Source: Dillenia suffruticosa (lineage: Eukaryota > Streptophyta > Magnoliopsida > Dilleniales > Dilleniaceae). From it: 64,000 nucleotides of DNA. The stretch lies in contig JAVTVX010000027.1 of assembly GCA_033439265.1 (NCBI GenBank), positions 9,873,001 through 9,937,000 on the forward strand, given 5' to 3'. Under the pieces are notes generated by a model. The model was not told the DNA's origin, did no database searches, and saw only the letters and a list, made by a program, of their open reading frames with translations. Of the stretch, positions 34,179-45,770 are shown one piece after another (position 1 is the stretch's first letter; every line of letters begins with the position of its first letter). The position numbers were made by a program, and so were the translations under genes.

Positions 34179-34182
<4 letters not shown>

Positions 34183-34226
<44 letters not shown>
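34183..34226. repeat. 44-base T homopolymer upstream of thioesterase copy 2
   Basis: Uninterrupted T-run about 100 bp upstream of the ATG at 34085 (poly-A on the coding strand). It could be the tail of a lost retroposon or a nucleosome-excluding promoter tract. Its exact length may be a sequencing or assembly artefact. Confidence 0.85.
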
Positions 34227-34228
<2 letters not shown>

Positions 34229-34241
34229 CAATTGGATGGAT

Positions 34242-34247
34242 CACGTG
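34242..34247. promoter_or_regulatory. G-box (CACGTG) upstream of thioesterase copy 2
   Basis: Palindromic CACGTG about 160 bp upstream of the ATG. In plants this motif is bound by bZIP and bHLH factors. Occurrence by chance is possible. Confidence 0.35.
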
Positions 34248-34485
34248 TATTGTATCAAAATCACTTTTTTTTTTGAAAAAAGAACGTGTTCCAAAAATGT
34301 GTTATTCGGCTGTGACGGCGAAAACTCAAAAGTGATAATTATGTATTAAAAATATAAATAATTTTTATTTTTAGATTTTGTTTAATTTATTTCTGATTAA
34401 ATAGATTATCTTATTGGTTTCATATCAATCATTTCCTAAATTATTTTTATGTTAGCGGAGTTGATGATTTAGTTAAAATTTTTTG

Positions 34486-34640
34486 GGGCTTTTTACTTAA
34501 ATATTATTATTTTTAATAAAAATTATTTAATTATTTTTTTCAAAATATTGATTTTGCAAATCAAAATATGAAATTATCTATTTTTTTTTAAAAAAAAACA
34601 CCTCAATTTTTTTTTATAAAAATTGTTGGTTTCACACTCT
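34486..34640 (+). repeat. Left TIR of the MULE
   Basis: Pairs with the complement of 39125-39296. The outer ~80 bp is about 85-90 percent matched by eye, and GTTGGTTTC(A/G)CA recurs at the inner limit. Confidence 0.8.
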
Positions 34641-34879
34641 CAATATAATGACTATGATAACTATGACCATTCAATATGAGAGATTTCTTACACATTATTA
34701 CCATAGTTTTTGAAAACTGTGTAGATAACTAATTCTGAAACTGTTGTTGAGTAGAGGCTTATTGAAACATCAGGGTCTAATGAGAGAGTTTTTCACTTAG
34801 TTTTTTGGACTTTCAAATCATGCATCGATACATTTAAACATTGCAAGTTAGTGATAAATATTCAAAACCAAAACTAAAA

Positions 34880-36060
34880 AAATAAATATTGACGAGACTT
34901 TTCAGTATGGGAGATATAGGGAGAAAATTTTTATTGCTGTTAGAATGGATGTGGCTAACCACATTTTTCCTTTGTATTTTGCTATTGTTGATGAGCAGAC
35001 CCTTGTGAGCTGGACATGGTTTTTAGAGGATTTGAGAGTGCACATCATTGGTAATCGGTATGAAGTATGCTTGATATCAAATAGTGTCTCCGGTATAATG
35101 CGAGTCATAGAGAGGAATAGTAATTTTCAACCAGTACTTGTATATCATAGATTTTATTTGTAGCATGTTGAGGCTAATTTCAATCAGCAATTTAAGAACA
35201 AGCCACTAATGGAGTTGATGTGTAAGGTGATTGAGCAAAAACAAATCAAAAAGTTTGTTACTATGATGTACAAGATCAAAGAGTTTAGTGAGCCGGCATA
35301 TAGGTGATTGATGGAGATTTCTCCCAACAATAGACGTTGTGTTATGATGGACACAGAGGGGGGAACATGACCATCAATAGGTCGGAATCATTCAATGGTG
35401 TGTTTAAATGTGTAAAAAAGCTGTCAATAACTGCATGTGTGCGGACGACATTATATTGCTTAGTTCGATTCTTCAATAAGAATTGAGAAGAAGTAGATGA
35501 TAATGTCTAGGAAGGTAACATGTGGGCAACATTGGTGATAGAAAAATTGATTAGAAATAAACAGAAATCCAAATTTCATCGTGTCGTTGCGTTTTATAGA
35601 TACAGAGGGGAGAATGAGGTGATGACTAGATTTCATGGTAGGAGGGGTAAGAACAACCACGCTGTGTTGTTTAATATCTCATCATGTACTTATAGAAAAT
35701 ATGCTGCATGTAAGCTTCTTTGCTCATATATGTTGAGAGTTTGTGTGGACATGGGTTGTGATTTTATGATATTCATAGATATATTGCATAGTTGTAAATC
35801 AATGCATCTTACATATACTAGCAAATTTCATCATCCTCTATACAAGAATTATTGGCCTACTCCTTCTTTCTGTTTGTTACACGATACTTCACGTCTTAAT
35901 AACCGGTCAGGTAAATCACAAAATACACAGATTTAGAATGAAATGAATAGAAGAAGAACTCAATGTTGCAAGACGTATGGTGAATATTGGCATAATCGTC
36001 ACGATTGCTCAAATATGGCTTGGTTATAAGAGAATGCAAGATAAGACTGAAACTTTTTTC
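34880..36060 (+). pseudogene. MULE transposase with SWIM zinc finger (broken)
   Basis: Pieces in order: the DDE-domain block MDVANHIFPLYFAIVDEQ and SWTWFLEDLR (34945-35040); CLISNSVSGI near 35066-35096, where MULE transposases have CLISDRHxGI, so a catalytic Asp is replaced by Asn; and NFNQQFKNKPLMELM (about 35175-35220). Near 35680-35760 come a CTYRKYAACKLLCSYML stretch, resembling the SWIM CxCxnCxH region without its His, and a YWPTPSF block typical of MULE C-termini (35840-35870). Multiple stops and frameshifts interrupt it. Confidence 0.8.
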
Positions 36061-36209
36061 CCATCATATACTTGTTTCATATTGTATCGTGGATTTCTTC
36101 AATTATTATGGACGTATATACAACATTTCATAATCTATTGCTTTATGTGTACATTTTTTATTTAGTTTGAGGATTTCGAATTTTTATTGTTATCTAATTT
36201 TCTTGTGAT

Positions 36210-38220
36210 CACAGTTATGGACTACGCTCGTTCAAAGTTTACACCAGAACTATAGGACCCTAGTGTCTTGACTTTGTAGTCCTCACACCGATCTCAGTTT
36301 ATATGGGAGATTGGGAGTGATACTCCCCTAGAAGTGCGTCATTTTGATTGTGAGTTTTGGGTTGTCCGACCCCTTGACATTTGAGTACATGAGATTTTGT
36401 TGCAAGTGGGCTTTTATGATCTCTATAGATGTGGACACATTCAATACAATCATGTGCTTATTACCGCATTTGTGAAGAGATGGCGACATTAGATGCATAC
36501 TTTTCACTTACCAGTTAGTGAGACCATGATTACATTACAAGACGTTTTAGTACTTCTCCGCTTGCCTGTTGATGGGATGCAGTTATTGGGATAGATCACA
36601 CTCGTTCTATTGTTGAGTGGTAGGATGTTTGTCATATACTCTTGGGTTTCTTCCCAAACCAGATGATTTTTTTGAAAACAGTCTTAAATTACGGGCTATT
36701 ATGGATTTTTTTGATTCACATCATCTAGATGCAAAGTCATATGTGACACTAATGCAATTTCACGCATGTGGTCACATTATACAGTTGCTGGGTAATCTTT
36801 TTGGAGATCAGTCTGGATCAAGGGTCATGCTCATATTTTTGGAGATTCTACGAAATCTTGATTTCACCAGACAATATAGTTAGGGCAATGTTATTTTGGC
36901 GACATTTTACAAAACCATATGTCGGGCTTCCGCTAATGGCATTAGATAGATTTGTGATCTTATTTTGTTTGTACAGGTATTGTATCTCCATTTATTATTA
37001 TTTTTTACTTAATAAAACTTTCTCTGTATATTACATCATTTATTCAATATTTTTTCTCTTATCAGTTTTGGATATGGCAGAGAGTGCTCATATTTGCCCC
37101 GATTAGATGCCATACAATTGATTTGGTGCCTTTTGCTCCACACCTGCTTGCCGGCCCCCTAGAGGATCTTTGTACGTTGTGTTTACTCATTTATTAGTAT
37201 TTTTTCCTCTAGTTCTCTGACTTTGTGTAATTTCATCTTGACATTTTTTATTTGTAAATAGTTCAGATATTCCTTATAGTTATGTACATATAGGGCAGTT
37301 TGTTCTTAAGACATACCGAAATCAATTAGATCATATGAGAGAGAGTAGGATGAGTAAATTTTATCTTGGTTAATCACTTCTATCACTATACATCGGACTA
37401 ATATCATTTTTCTTCTTTTCGTTTCAATTCGTGTGGATGCCATATTCATATGGCGACTTGACAACGTTACCCGAGTACTACCTCGTTGGCTCTGACATAT
37501 GGCGTACTAATGTCCCCTTTATATGTTTTGAGGTCGACGAATATCATTACCTTCAAAGGGTTTTGAGACAGTTCAGGTTGTTGGTACGTGTTCCTTTACC
37601 TGTGAAAACCGGCTAGGAGTTGCACCAGATTGATCGACACGAGAGACATGGACGGGATTGGATTAGAGTACACGTGGTACCCTTACAATTGTGGAATAAC
37701 CATCAATATCACATTGTGGAGGGTGAGGAGACTTTCGATAAGCTGGTGACGATAGTTGACTATATGCCGTGCTATCGGCAGATCACGTGCTTATATATTA
37801 GCAACCTTGCATATCGTTATTAGTAGAGATTCCAGCCCACAGCGACACAGATGGAGTATCTCATAAGTAAAAATAAGTTTATCATTTCATATTATTTTAT
37901 TGTTTACATAACATTTCTTTTTATTTATATCATTTGTAGTGCTATACATTTAGTAGCATCTAACGTACTTGCAGTGGAAGGAATGGATCCTAAAGCTGGA
38001 TATCTCAATGACAGGGCTTTGTGAGCACTTCAGTTCATCGACATGCGCCTTCTGAGCTTATGGATATACCTTTTACTTCTAGTACTGTGGATGATTATGA
38101 TGAGCTAGCGGAGATACTTGTGTCTTCTTTTTATTTGACTCCGACTCCGACTCTGATACTTATAGAGGACATCGACAATGCTGCACCCACAGAGCCTCCA
38201 CGAGTTCATGTTTACTAACA
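36210..38220 (+). pseudogene. Plant mobile domain protein (PMD, 'phosphatase 7 long form' type), broken
   Basis: Translation in shifting frames gives the order of a PMD: a 'HFDCEFWVVRP' segment (about 36340-36375), 'LPVSETMITLQDVLVLLRLPVDG' (about 36500-36570), then MWMPYSYGDLTTLPEYY (37431 on), NVPFICFEVDEYHYLQRVLRQF and HQIDRHERHGRDWIRVHVV (37620 on) with a following LWNNHQYHIVEGEE. PMDs are found in MAIN/MAIL proteins and in plant transposons. Its location directly after the transposase and inside the TIRs shows it belongs to the element. It is interrupted by stops and by intron-like AT-rich gaps (36970-37070, 37190-37430). Confidence 0.78.
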
Positions 38221-38539
38221 AAGACGTCGTTGACATCGACATTTCGATGATGTTGGTATGGTTCCATTTCCTAAAATTGATGAGGCTGCATAGATATATT
38301 ATATATCTCCACCTCCACCTAGTAAGTCGGCTCATAGATGTCAGTCATGACACAATGCTGAACGACCTACTTACAACAATTGGTCTAGATTTAGCATATT
38401 ATATGTATTACATTTAAATTTCATAAATATTAATTTCAATTTCTACAAAAAAATTTTGGTTATTCTTGTGATTTCTTTGTTTATGTTACTTCAATATTTA
38501 TAAATAATTTTGTTTATATTGTTTGGATATTTGAGAATT

Positions 38540-39085
38540 TGGAGATCATAAATGTTTGGTTGAGATTTGGTGGTGGTCATAATTGAAAAGGTTTTGATTG
38601 TATTTTGGTTGTTGACATTTGGATTGAATGTATTTGGTTGTATTTGGTTATTGGTGTTTGGAGTATGGTTATTTGGTAGTTATGTTTTGGAGTCTGACTA
38701 TTTGGTGGTAGTGTTTTAGAGTATATTTACTTGGTTGTGGTTTTTTGATATTTGATTGAGTATGCCTTATTTGGTGGTGGTCTTTTCATGTTTGATGTGG
38801 AGTAAAGTAGTGATTTATTTGGTGTTGGTGATTTATTTCGTGTTGGAGTGGTGTTTTTAAGTATGTTTGGTTATGCAAAGTGGTGTTTGGTCATGTAAGG
38901 TGTTAGAGTGGTGTTTTGAAGTATGTTTCATCTTGCAAGGTGGTGTTTGGTCATGTAAGGTGTTGAAGTGTGTTTTGTCACGCAAGGTGGTGTTTGGTAA
39001 TACAAAGTGTTGGAATGGTGTTTTGAAGTGTGTTTGGTCATACAATATGGTGTTTGGTAATGCAAGGGGGCAAGTGTTGTGGGGG
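38540..39085 (+). repeat. G/T-skewed tract and ~60-bp minisatellite near the MULE right end
   Basis: From 38540 the plus strand is dominated by TTTGGT-like words. From about 38881 a ~47-63-bp unit beginning TGGTGTTTGGT repeats at least three times (38881, 38941, 38988), and a run of 12 G follows near 39080. The strong strand asymmetry continues up to the right TIR. Confidence 0.75.
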
Positions 39086-39124
39086 GGGGGGGAGAGTGAA
39101 GTGAATTTAGTTTCATACTTCCAT

Positions 39125-39296
39125 ATTGCGAAACCAACTTTTATTTTCTTTTTTTTTAAATGATAGATTTTTGAAAGAAAAGAAAAATTATAGAAATATA
39201 ATTTTACACTCTGAGAGTGCAAAATCAACATTTTTGAAAAAAAACAATAGTTAAATATTTTTTTATTAAAAATAACAATATTTAAGTGAAAAGCCC
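39125..39296 (-). repeat. Right TIR of the MULE
   Basis: Complement pairs with 34486-34640. Confidence 0.78.
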
Positions 39297-41279
39297 AACA
39301 CTTTTGCATAAAAATAAATTTAAAATAATAGTTATTTATATTTTTAATATTATAATTAGAATTCTTTTAATATCACAGTTAAAAGAAAATTCTCCCTCTC
39401 TTTTCCTCCGATTATTTCTTTTTAACTCTTGCAAATGTGTTATAAATGCATATTTTGAATATGCTCTTTAAAATATAAAAGATTTTAAATTATTTCAAAT
39501 TATCAATTTATATTATTATTTTGTCATAGTACATGTATAATAAATTTGGCTGTAGAAGTAGTTAGAATTTATTTATAAGTTTGATTTAATATATTAGACA
39601 GAACAAACCAAGTCTAATTTGGTAACCTATTATAGACTATAAGATAAGTCTGAAACAGTAATTTTATTATATATCTGGTATGTTAAGATATATATATATT
39701 TAGTCAGTCTGATTAGTTTCCATCTCTGGTCATCTAATTTAAATTACTTTGATGGCAATTAACCTGTACAAAATATAGCAAAAAAAATAGCTAGGCATTC
39801 ATTATTCAAAGTTTTGGTGATATAGATTCAGTTGTAATGTAAATAAAAACATGAAGGATGAAAAGTGTACTTATTTATTTTTTCTTTGGTCTTAACTAAT
39901 CGATATCCAAATTATCTGATTAATTCAGACTGAGTATTGTAAGACTCAATTTAGAGATTGATTTTTTTAGTATCTATTTTTTAATTTCAAAATTTGAATT
40001 TAAAATCTTGATTAAAAAAATTTAGTGTTTTATCGTTAGATTTAAAACACTTCGATGCACTTATTTATTTTATCATCGTTACCTTAATAGCTACTTCAAA
40101 TGGGTATTTATTTACTTTATTGATTCTTAGGCAATTGAGAAGGATAGTGGGATTCTCACATTCAAAATTCAAAATTTCTATACATCTTAACACTACGACT
40201 TGAGCTAAAATGCTTAATGCAAACTTGAGATTTTATTTCAATGTTTGTTATGAAGTAAAAGGTCGGAGAGGAAAGATTTAGAGGAAAAAGGACAGACATG
40301 TTAATGTTTTATTCTTTTATAGCTAAGACATGAGTAAACTTAAGGTAGTGTTCGGTGAAACATTAAAGGAGAAAATGTTATAGTGAAAAAGCATGGTTGG
40401 AACAAATAAAAGGGTGATATTTTCATTTTTCTATGTTTTGCATGCATATTAACTTCGAGAACTTTTATCATGTATAATTTAGTCATTATTTTATTATGTT
40501 TTCAAATTTAGCTTATATAAATTACCTATCATGAAAAATAAATATATAAATTTTTTCTATTTAAAAAAATAAATTTACTTCACGTTTTCCTTCTCTAAAC
40601 ACATTTTTTTTTCTTCTCTCTAAAAGAATGAATTTTCTTTTGGCTATTTAAAGCTAATGAAATTAATATCTGTCTCAAAAAGAATTAAATTATTAAATTT
40701 TTTTTTTTTCTAAATACCCTGGTTTGAAGTTATCCCTATTTAGAAAATTAAATTTAGAAATTCTCTCTCTAAATCTAAACAAATTAATTTTCTCAATATC
40801 AATTTAATTTATATTTTCTACGTTTGTTTTGGATTTTCTTATACTAGAAAAATCATAAATTAATTTTTCTCCTCTTAAAATTAAATATATTAATTTTCTT
40901 TTTCTCAAAAATTTAAATTATTTTAAATTTGTCTATCTAAATATATTGATTTTTGACAAAAAAGTAGGTTCAATTGCTTTATCTCTCTCCCCCTCCCTCT
41001 CGCTCGCTCAATTACTTCGGTACAGCCCAGTCACTCAAATGGTCTCTCAAATTTTTATCTTCTTTGCTATATTTAAAATTTTTAACTATCCTATATTTGT
41101 CTCTCAATGATCGATCCTAAAATTTGGGATTAAGGTTCAGACTACTGTTATTGTTGTTATTGTTGACAAAAAGTCGGTTCAAGTTTTACATATTTCTATA
41201 TGAAAAAAATTAGTGTTGTTGTATAGTTTTTCATTCATTATGTATAATTCATTTCGAATTTCTTTCTTACTATCTCCTA
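39297..41279. other. AT-rich intergenic DNA
   Basis: No gene or element recognised. From about 40560 to 40990 there is a degenerate tract of TAAATT and TTCTCTCTCT-like words, similar in composition to tracts near 46320-46530, 58262-58440 and 63590-64000. Confidence 0.5.
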
Positions 41280-44200
41280 GCTATTGGGCTCACCTAAGCC
41301 ACTAAACTTATTCATCTAAATAGAAGGTAAAGTCCCGAGAGATTTCACCTCACAATGGATCACTCCAACTGGGGCGAAAATCCTTAATCGGTTCTTCGGT
41401 CCCGCCACTGGATTTAGCTAAGCTATTAAGCTCATCCATCGAATAGAAGGTAGAGTCTTAATTGATTTCACCTCTTTTAGGGAAATCATCCTTAGGGAAT
41501 ATGGTATTACGAGACCAAATTTCAGTAATAGTACCATCAGTATGCTTACTTAAGAACACATATCCCTGTAGTGTTCTGATTATTTTATAAAAAATACACT
41601 TCTTTTTTCGCGGGTGTAACTTGCCGTGTGAATGCAAGAAAACGTGATCATACGCAGTACAATCTCATGACCTCAAGTAGCTGAGGTCAGGTTACCTTCA
41701 TGTCCAAAGCTCAAATGAGGTACTGACCACGAACTTTAATAAGACATAGTTGAGAACGTAAACTGCAGTCAATAAAACATCTCTCTAATAGGAGATGAAC
41801 AAATTGACCTGTGCCATCATAGATCTCACCATCTCAAACAAAGTCTTATTCCTTATCTCGACTACTTCATTCTGTGGAGAAGTAGTAGGAATAGTTAGTT
41901 GTCTCGTAGTACCTTCTCAAAGCAGAGCTCTCTATGTAGTTCAGACAAATACTCGCGCCCTCATCGGTTCTGAGAGTCTTAACTCTCAAGTCTAACTAAT
42001 TTTCAATCTCGCTAATAAATCTTCTAAAATATTCCAATACCTTATATTTATGCGAGATCAAATAAATGTGACCGATACGCGTGTAATCGTTTACGAACGT
42101 AATAAATTATATAACTCCATTTTAGGCTCTTATACTCATATGGCCATAGATATCAGAGTGGACTGACTGCAATGGAGTTTTAGCTCTCATTGTATTGCCA
42201 AATGGTTTTCTTGTCGTTTTACCAGCTAAACAAAACTCACATACGGGCAACTTGAATCTGGTTAGCGGATTCAATAAACCACTCACTGCTAACCGATTCA
42301 TCATCTCTTGCCCTATGTGTCCAAGTCTACTATATCATTCATTTATATCTCAATCAACGCAATCAGATGTAAAGGTAATAGAAAAATGTGAAGAAATGCC
42401 ATTAAAAGGAATATTTTCCTGTATATATAGTCCATTATGAACAAAAACCAGAATAAAAGAAACAACTATCGTAATTAATAAAAATAATGGAGTTTAAAAA
42501 AAAAGAACATATCCTAGGCATTCAAGCAAGGTACTGAAATCAAGTTCCGTCAAATATTTGGAGCGTAAAGAACGTCATGGCAAGTGTCGATCCCCCTAAC
42601 GATTACAAATACTATGTTCCTCACGTAAACCCTCCTAACTTGAGAATTCATTCGGCGAAACTCTACTTATGCACTTCTGTCTCTAACTACGTGATTGGTG
42701 GCTCCTGACTTTACAATCCACAAAGGAGAGAAATCAGCGAGTTTAACAATAAATGAGTTAAAACACAAACCACGTAAAGAAGAAAAACATTCCTTCTACT
42801 TGTCACACTCAACATGTGAAATGACCAAAGCTATCTCAGGCGTAGCACTTTATATTGGTTTTATCAAATTCATTCTTTTTGCGTTTTTGTACTTTGCTGT
42901 CGGATTTCTCGAATAGTTTCATCTTGCCTGGATCTTGGGTCCTCTTCTCATGCTTATGCTATTTATGTTTGGTGCCACGGGAGCCCTTGCTCGACTCCGT
43001 TGCATAAGCATGACCCGAATGTGGCCTACTCGCCTCCAAGCGCTCCTCATTGAGCTCACAATGCCTACTCACATCATTGAAAGTACAAATACTCTAATCA
43101 TACATGAGATATGTTTTCATGATCTCCCATGAATTAGATAAAAGACTGGATCACACCCAATACCTGTAACTCATTCAAAATAGACTCACCTAGATCCTTA
43201 ATATCGGTGATCATACCGACATTTGCATTAAATGTTTTTTCATTGTATGATCAACCCTTTTATTATAAGTTATAAACTTATAAATAGCATTCTCACCTCA
43301 GGAGCTGAAAAGGCACCATAATACTCTTTTAGAGTGAGTCTAACCGACATAACCATAAGATATTACTCATAAATCGAGATCAAGTCATTGTGCTTTATAT
43401 TGATAAGAATTGCCCTAATTTAGCTATCATTTTTCTTCAACGCACAAGACTTCATTATTCCGTCTAAACTGAGGTGTGGTACCCTCCCTAGGGCCCACCA
43501 TCTTATACCTCAAAATTTTTTTTATATATAATTCTTGCTCTTTGAGAATAAACTGAATCTACTGGTGTAAAATCTTATATTTGACACTATTCAGTTTATC
43601 ATCTTTGTAAAAATCTATTACAATAGTTTTCTATACAGTTAAAGAGATTTTAGTGACTTATTGACGCTTATTCTTACATTTTGTGTACCCTTCGAATCAA
43701 CAATCCCAAATAATTTGAGTATAGACCCTAATTTGAGTGTATGAATCAACGGATATCATACACCACAAACCCGAATCACATTTTACTATTCGGAGTATGA
43801 TTCGGTACACAAAAACCCATAAAAAGTCAGTAATATGGACTTGGGACAGTCAGAAATTAAAAAAAAATCAATCCGGCATGAAATCATGTGCCGCCGGAGG
43901 TCCCACGCGCCGCCATGCTCCGGCGGCACACAGTTAGGTGCCTGTACGAGCCCCCAGCAGCATGCTGCACGCGCCAGATGCGCAGAGCGTCTGGCATGCG
44001 CTTGTACGCGCGTTGCAGCATGTTGTTGCATGTGTAGGACACGCTTAGTAAGAAGATAACCTTATTGTGTGATCACCCCACACTGCAACTCCTTGCTGTA
44101 GCCTGCTGTTTAGCACATTGAAGAGAAGACACCAAAGCTGGGGTTTGAGTCTGGGCGGTTACTTTTATGAGCATATTTTTTTCTTTTTTCTTTTAAATTG

Positions 44201-45054
44201 ACGGGTCGGATTGCATGTCTGGGTCGTAACTGACCCGGGACACTCAGCAACTGTTGACGCACTGCCAGAGCATGTGAACTGCACGCGCCCGTGGGTTGGG
44301 TCGGGTCTTCTTCACCTAACGGTTTTGCAACCAGGTCCTTTCGACCCGGCTACTGGAAAACACTTTTCTGGGCTGATTTTTTATTGGATTTTCAATGTAA
44401 TTCAAAATTCAATCTTCCCGATTCATCCTAAACTTGATTTTTAGGAGAAATAATATCAAAACCCGACAAATTTTGAATTTTATTTCACAGCCTCTTGCGA
44501 CCAATTTAGAAAACCAATTTCCAACAACTCAAAAATCATAATTAATATGTCAAAATGTAGATCAGAATGCAAGAAAGACATTTATGCCAATTACATAGAT
44601 CAATTTACCATCTATAGCGATAGTTCTAAGGTTTTAAATTTCAAGCACCATTAGGGGCCGAAACTTTGGTTTCAAATTTCATAGGAAAAGCATACTCTAA
44701 AAATTACAAAAAAAAAATATATTCATGATCTACACATCATGGGCAATATCATGGGCAACATCATATTCACGAAACTTATCCGTGATCCAAGTCTCAAATT
44801 TTTGACCCTATATTTTTATGCCCAAAAAAACAAAAAAAAATTCCAAAAAAATTATTTTAATAAATCCAACTTTAGTTCTGATACCAATGATGGATTTATT
44901 ACACTATATGCGCATACGGAAGTATATAAAATTAAAAATTTCAGAATTTATGGATAAATATCTCGTTATGTAGGGCTCCAATAAATCAATCGAAATCTCG
45001 TAATCCCTCGTAAGAATTGTTCCGTTGGGATGATGATCACTAAACGAACCATCA
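41280..45054 (-). mobile_element. Ty1/copia LTR retrotransposon remnant (3'-truncated)
   Basis: In minus orientation: a probable 5' LTR 44888-45054 (TGATGG...CCATCA), a primer site TGGTATCAGA at 44886-44877 and a leader/gag region without clear motifs. The GAG-pre-integrase block follows (RLGHIGQEMMNRLA, CEFCLAGKTTRKPFG, VHSDIYGHMS; 42330-42122). After it come the integrase C-terminal blocks (MVRSMMAQVNLFISY, LTAVYVLNYV, TSFELW, about 41830-41690) and a GYVFLSKHTDGTITE segment near 41560. RT, RNase H and the 3' LTR are missing. Numerous stops. Confidence 0.82.
43880..44060. other. GC-rich island with inverted repeats in the copia leader/gag region
   Basis: Very GC-rich compared with surroundings. 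TGCCGCCGGA (near 43890) pairs with TCCGGCGGCA (near 43920), forming a strong stem. Further right, GCATGCTGCACGCG-like and CGCGTTGCAGCATG-like words (43960-44030) form a second imperfect inverted pair. Confidence 0.6.
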
Positions 45055-45439
45055 CCATTATTTCACGGCGCCTCAACTTTAAGTTCGGTGATCTCCAAAT
45101 GATGGGAAAAATTTTTCATGCCCTGATGCCAATTATTCTCAATTAGAGAATATATTTGTTTTCTCAACACCTCTCCATTTCAATGTGCTCTTAAGATGGA
45201 ATGTCATCCCTCAATGGTATGGTATGTGCACTCCAAAAAATGCTATTGTTGCCTAAGTAAAAAGGGGGGCACACACACACACACTGTTCAACATTTGAAG
45301 AGAGAGAGAGGGAGTCTCTTATTTTGTTTGACGTAGGCACACCTTAGAGAGAAAGGGGAGGGAGTTACTTTTTTTTTGGTTGGTTACTGAAAATGGGTTT
45401 CAAAAATAACTACCCTTTGTTTAAACAAAAATACCCCTT

Positions 45440-45760
45440 TGTGGGCATAACTACCAAGAAGAACCTCCAGTAATCTGTTGCGATAATGGCTTCACACCGA
45501 TCCAAGTATCATTCCAAAACTGGATATCCATCCCATTTCCTAACTACAAACAAAGACCACACTTGTCGCAAGCAGACCAGCCAAAGGGATAAGCAACTAG
45601 ATAGCTAGCCTTAGTAGAGGAAATCCCCTCGATAGAGGTACTTTCCCTCGAGAATCTTGCATCAAAGAGCCAGATCTGACAATAATATTTGCCAACCCCG
45701 CTTGGCAAGAAAAGCACGAATTGCATTCCAAGACTTGTGGATTCCCAAACCACATGATTC
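45440..45760 (-). mobile_element. LINE C-terminal fragment
   Basis: The minus strand encodes a stretch ending LGNGMDIQFWNDTWIG (about 45545-45490). The pattern (V/L)GNGxxIxFWxDxW is diagnostic of the region after the RT in plant L1-type LINEs. The fragment is short and interrupted. Confidence 0.72.
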
Positions 45761-45770
45761 CCTAGTCTAA

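Larger units (their letters stand above)
34486..39296 (+). mobile_element. Mutator-like element (MULE) carrying transposase and plant mobile domain remnants
   Basis: 4811-bp element. The left end (GGGCTTTTTACTTAAATATT) and the complement of the right end (GGGCTTTTCACTTAAATATT) form terminal inverted repeats that match well for about 80 bp and more loosely to about 160 bp. Flanks AAATTTTTTG and AACACTTTTG agree at 7 of 10 positions, compatible with a decayed 9-10-bp target duplication. Inside are a dead MULE transposase and then a plant mobile domain, a combination known from plant MULEs. It starts about 400 bp upstream of thioesterase copy 2. Confidence 0.82.

Noticed and set aside
38857..39309. 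150-codon minus-strand frame with repeated HTSKHHSNTL-type units
   Set aside because: Translation of the ~60-bp minisatellite at the MULE end; no start context and no family.
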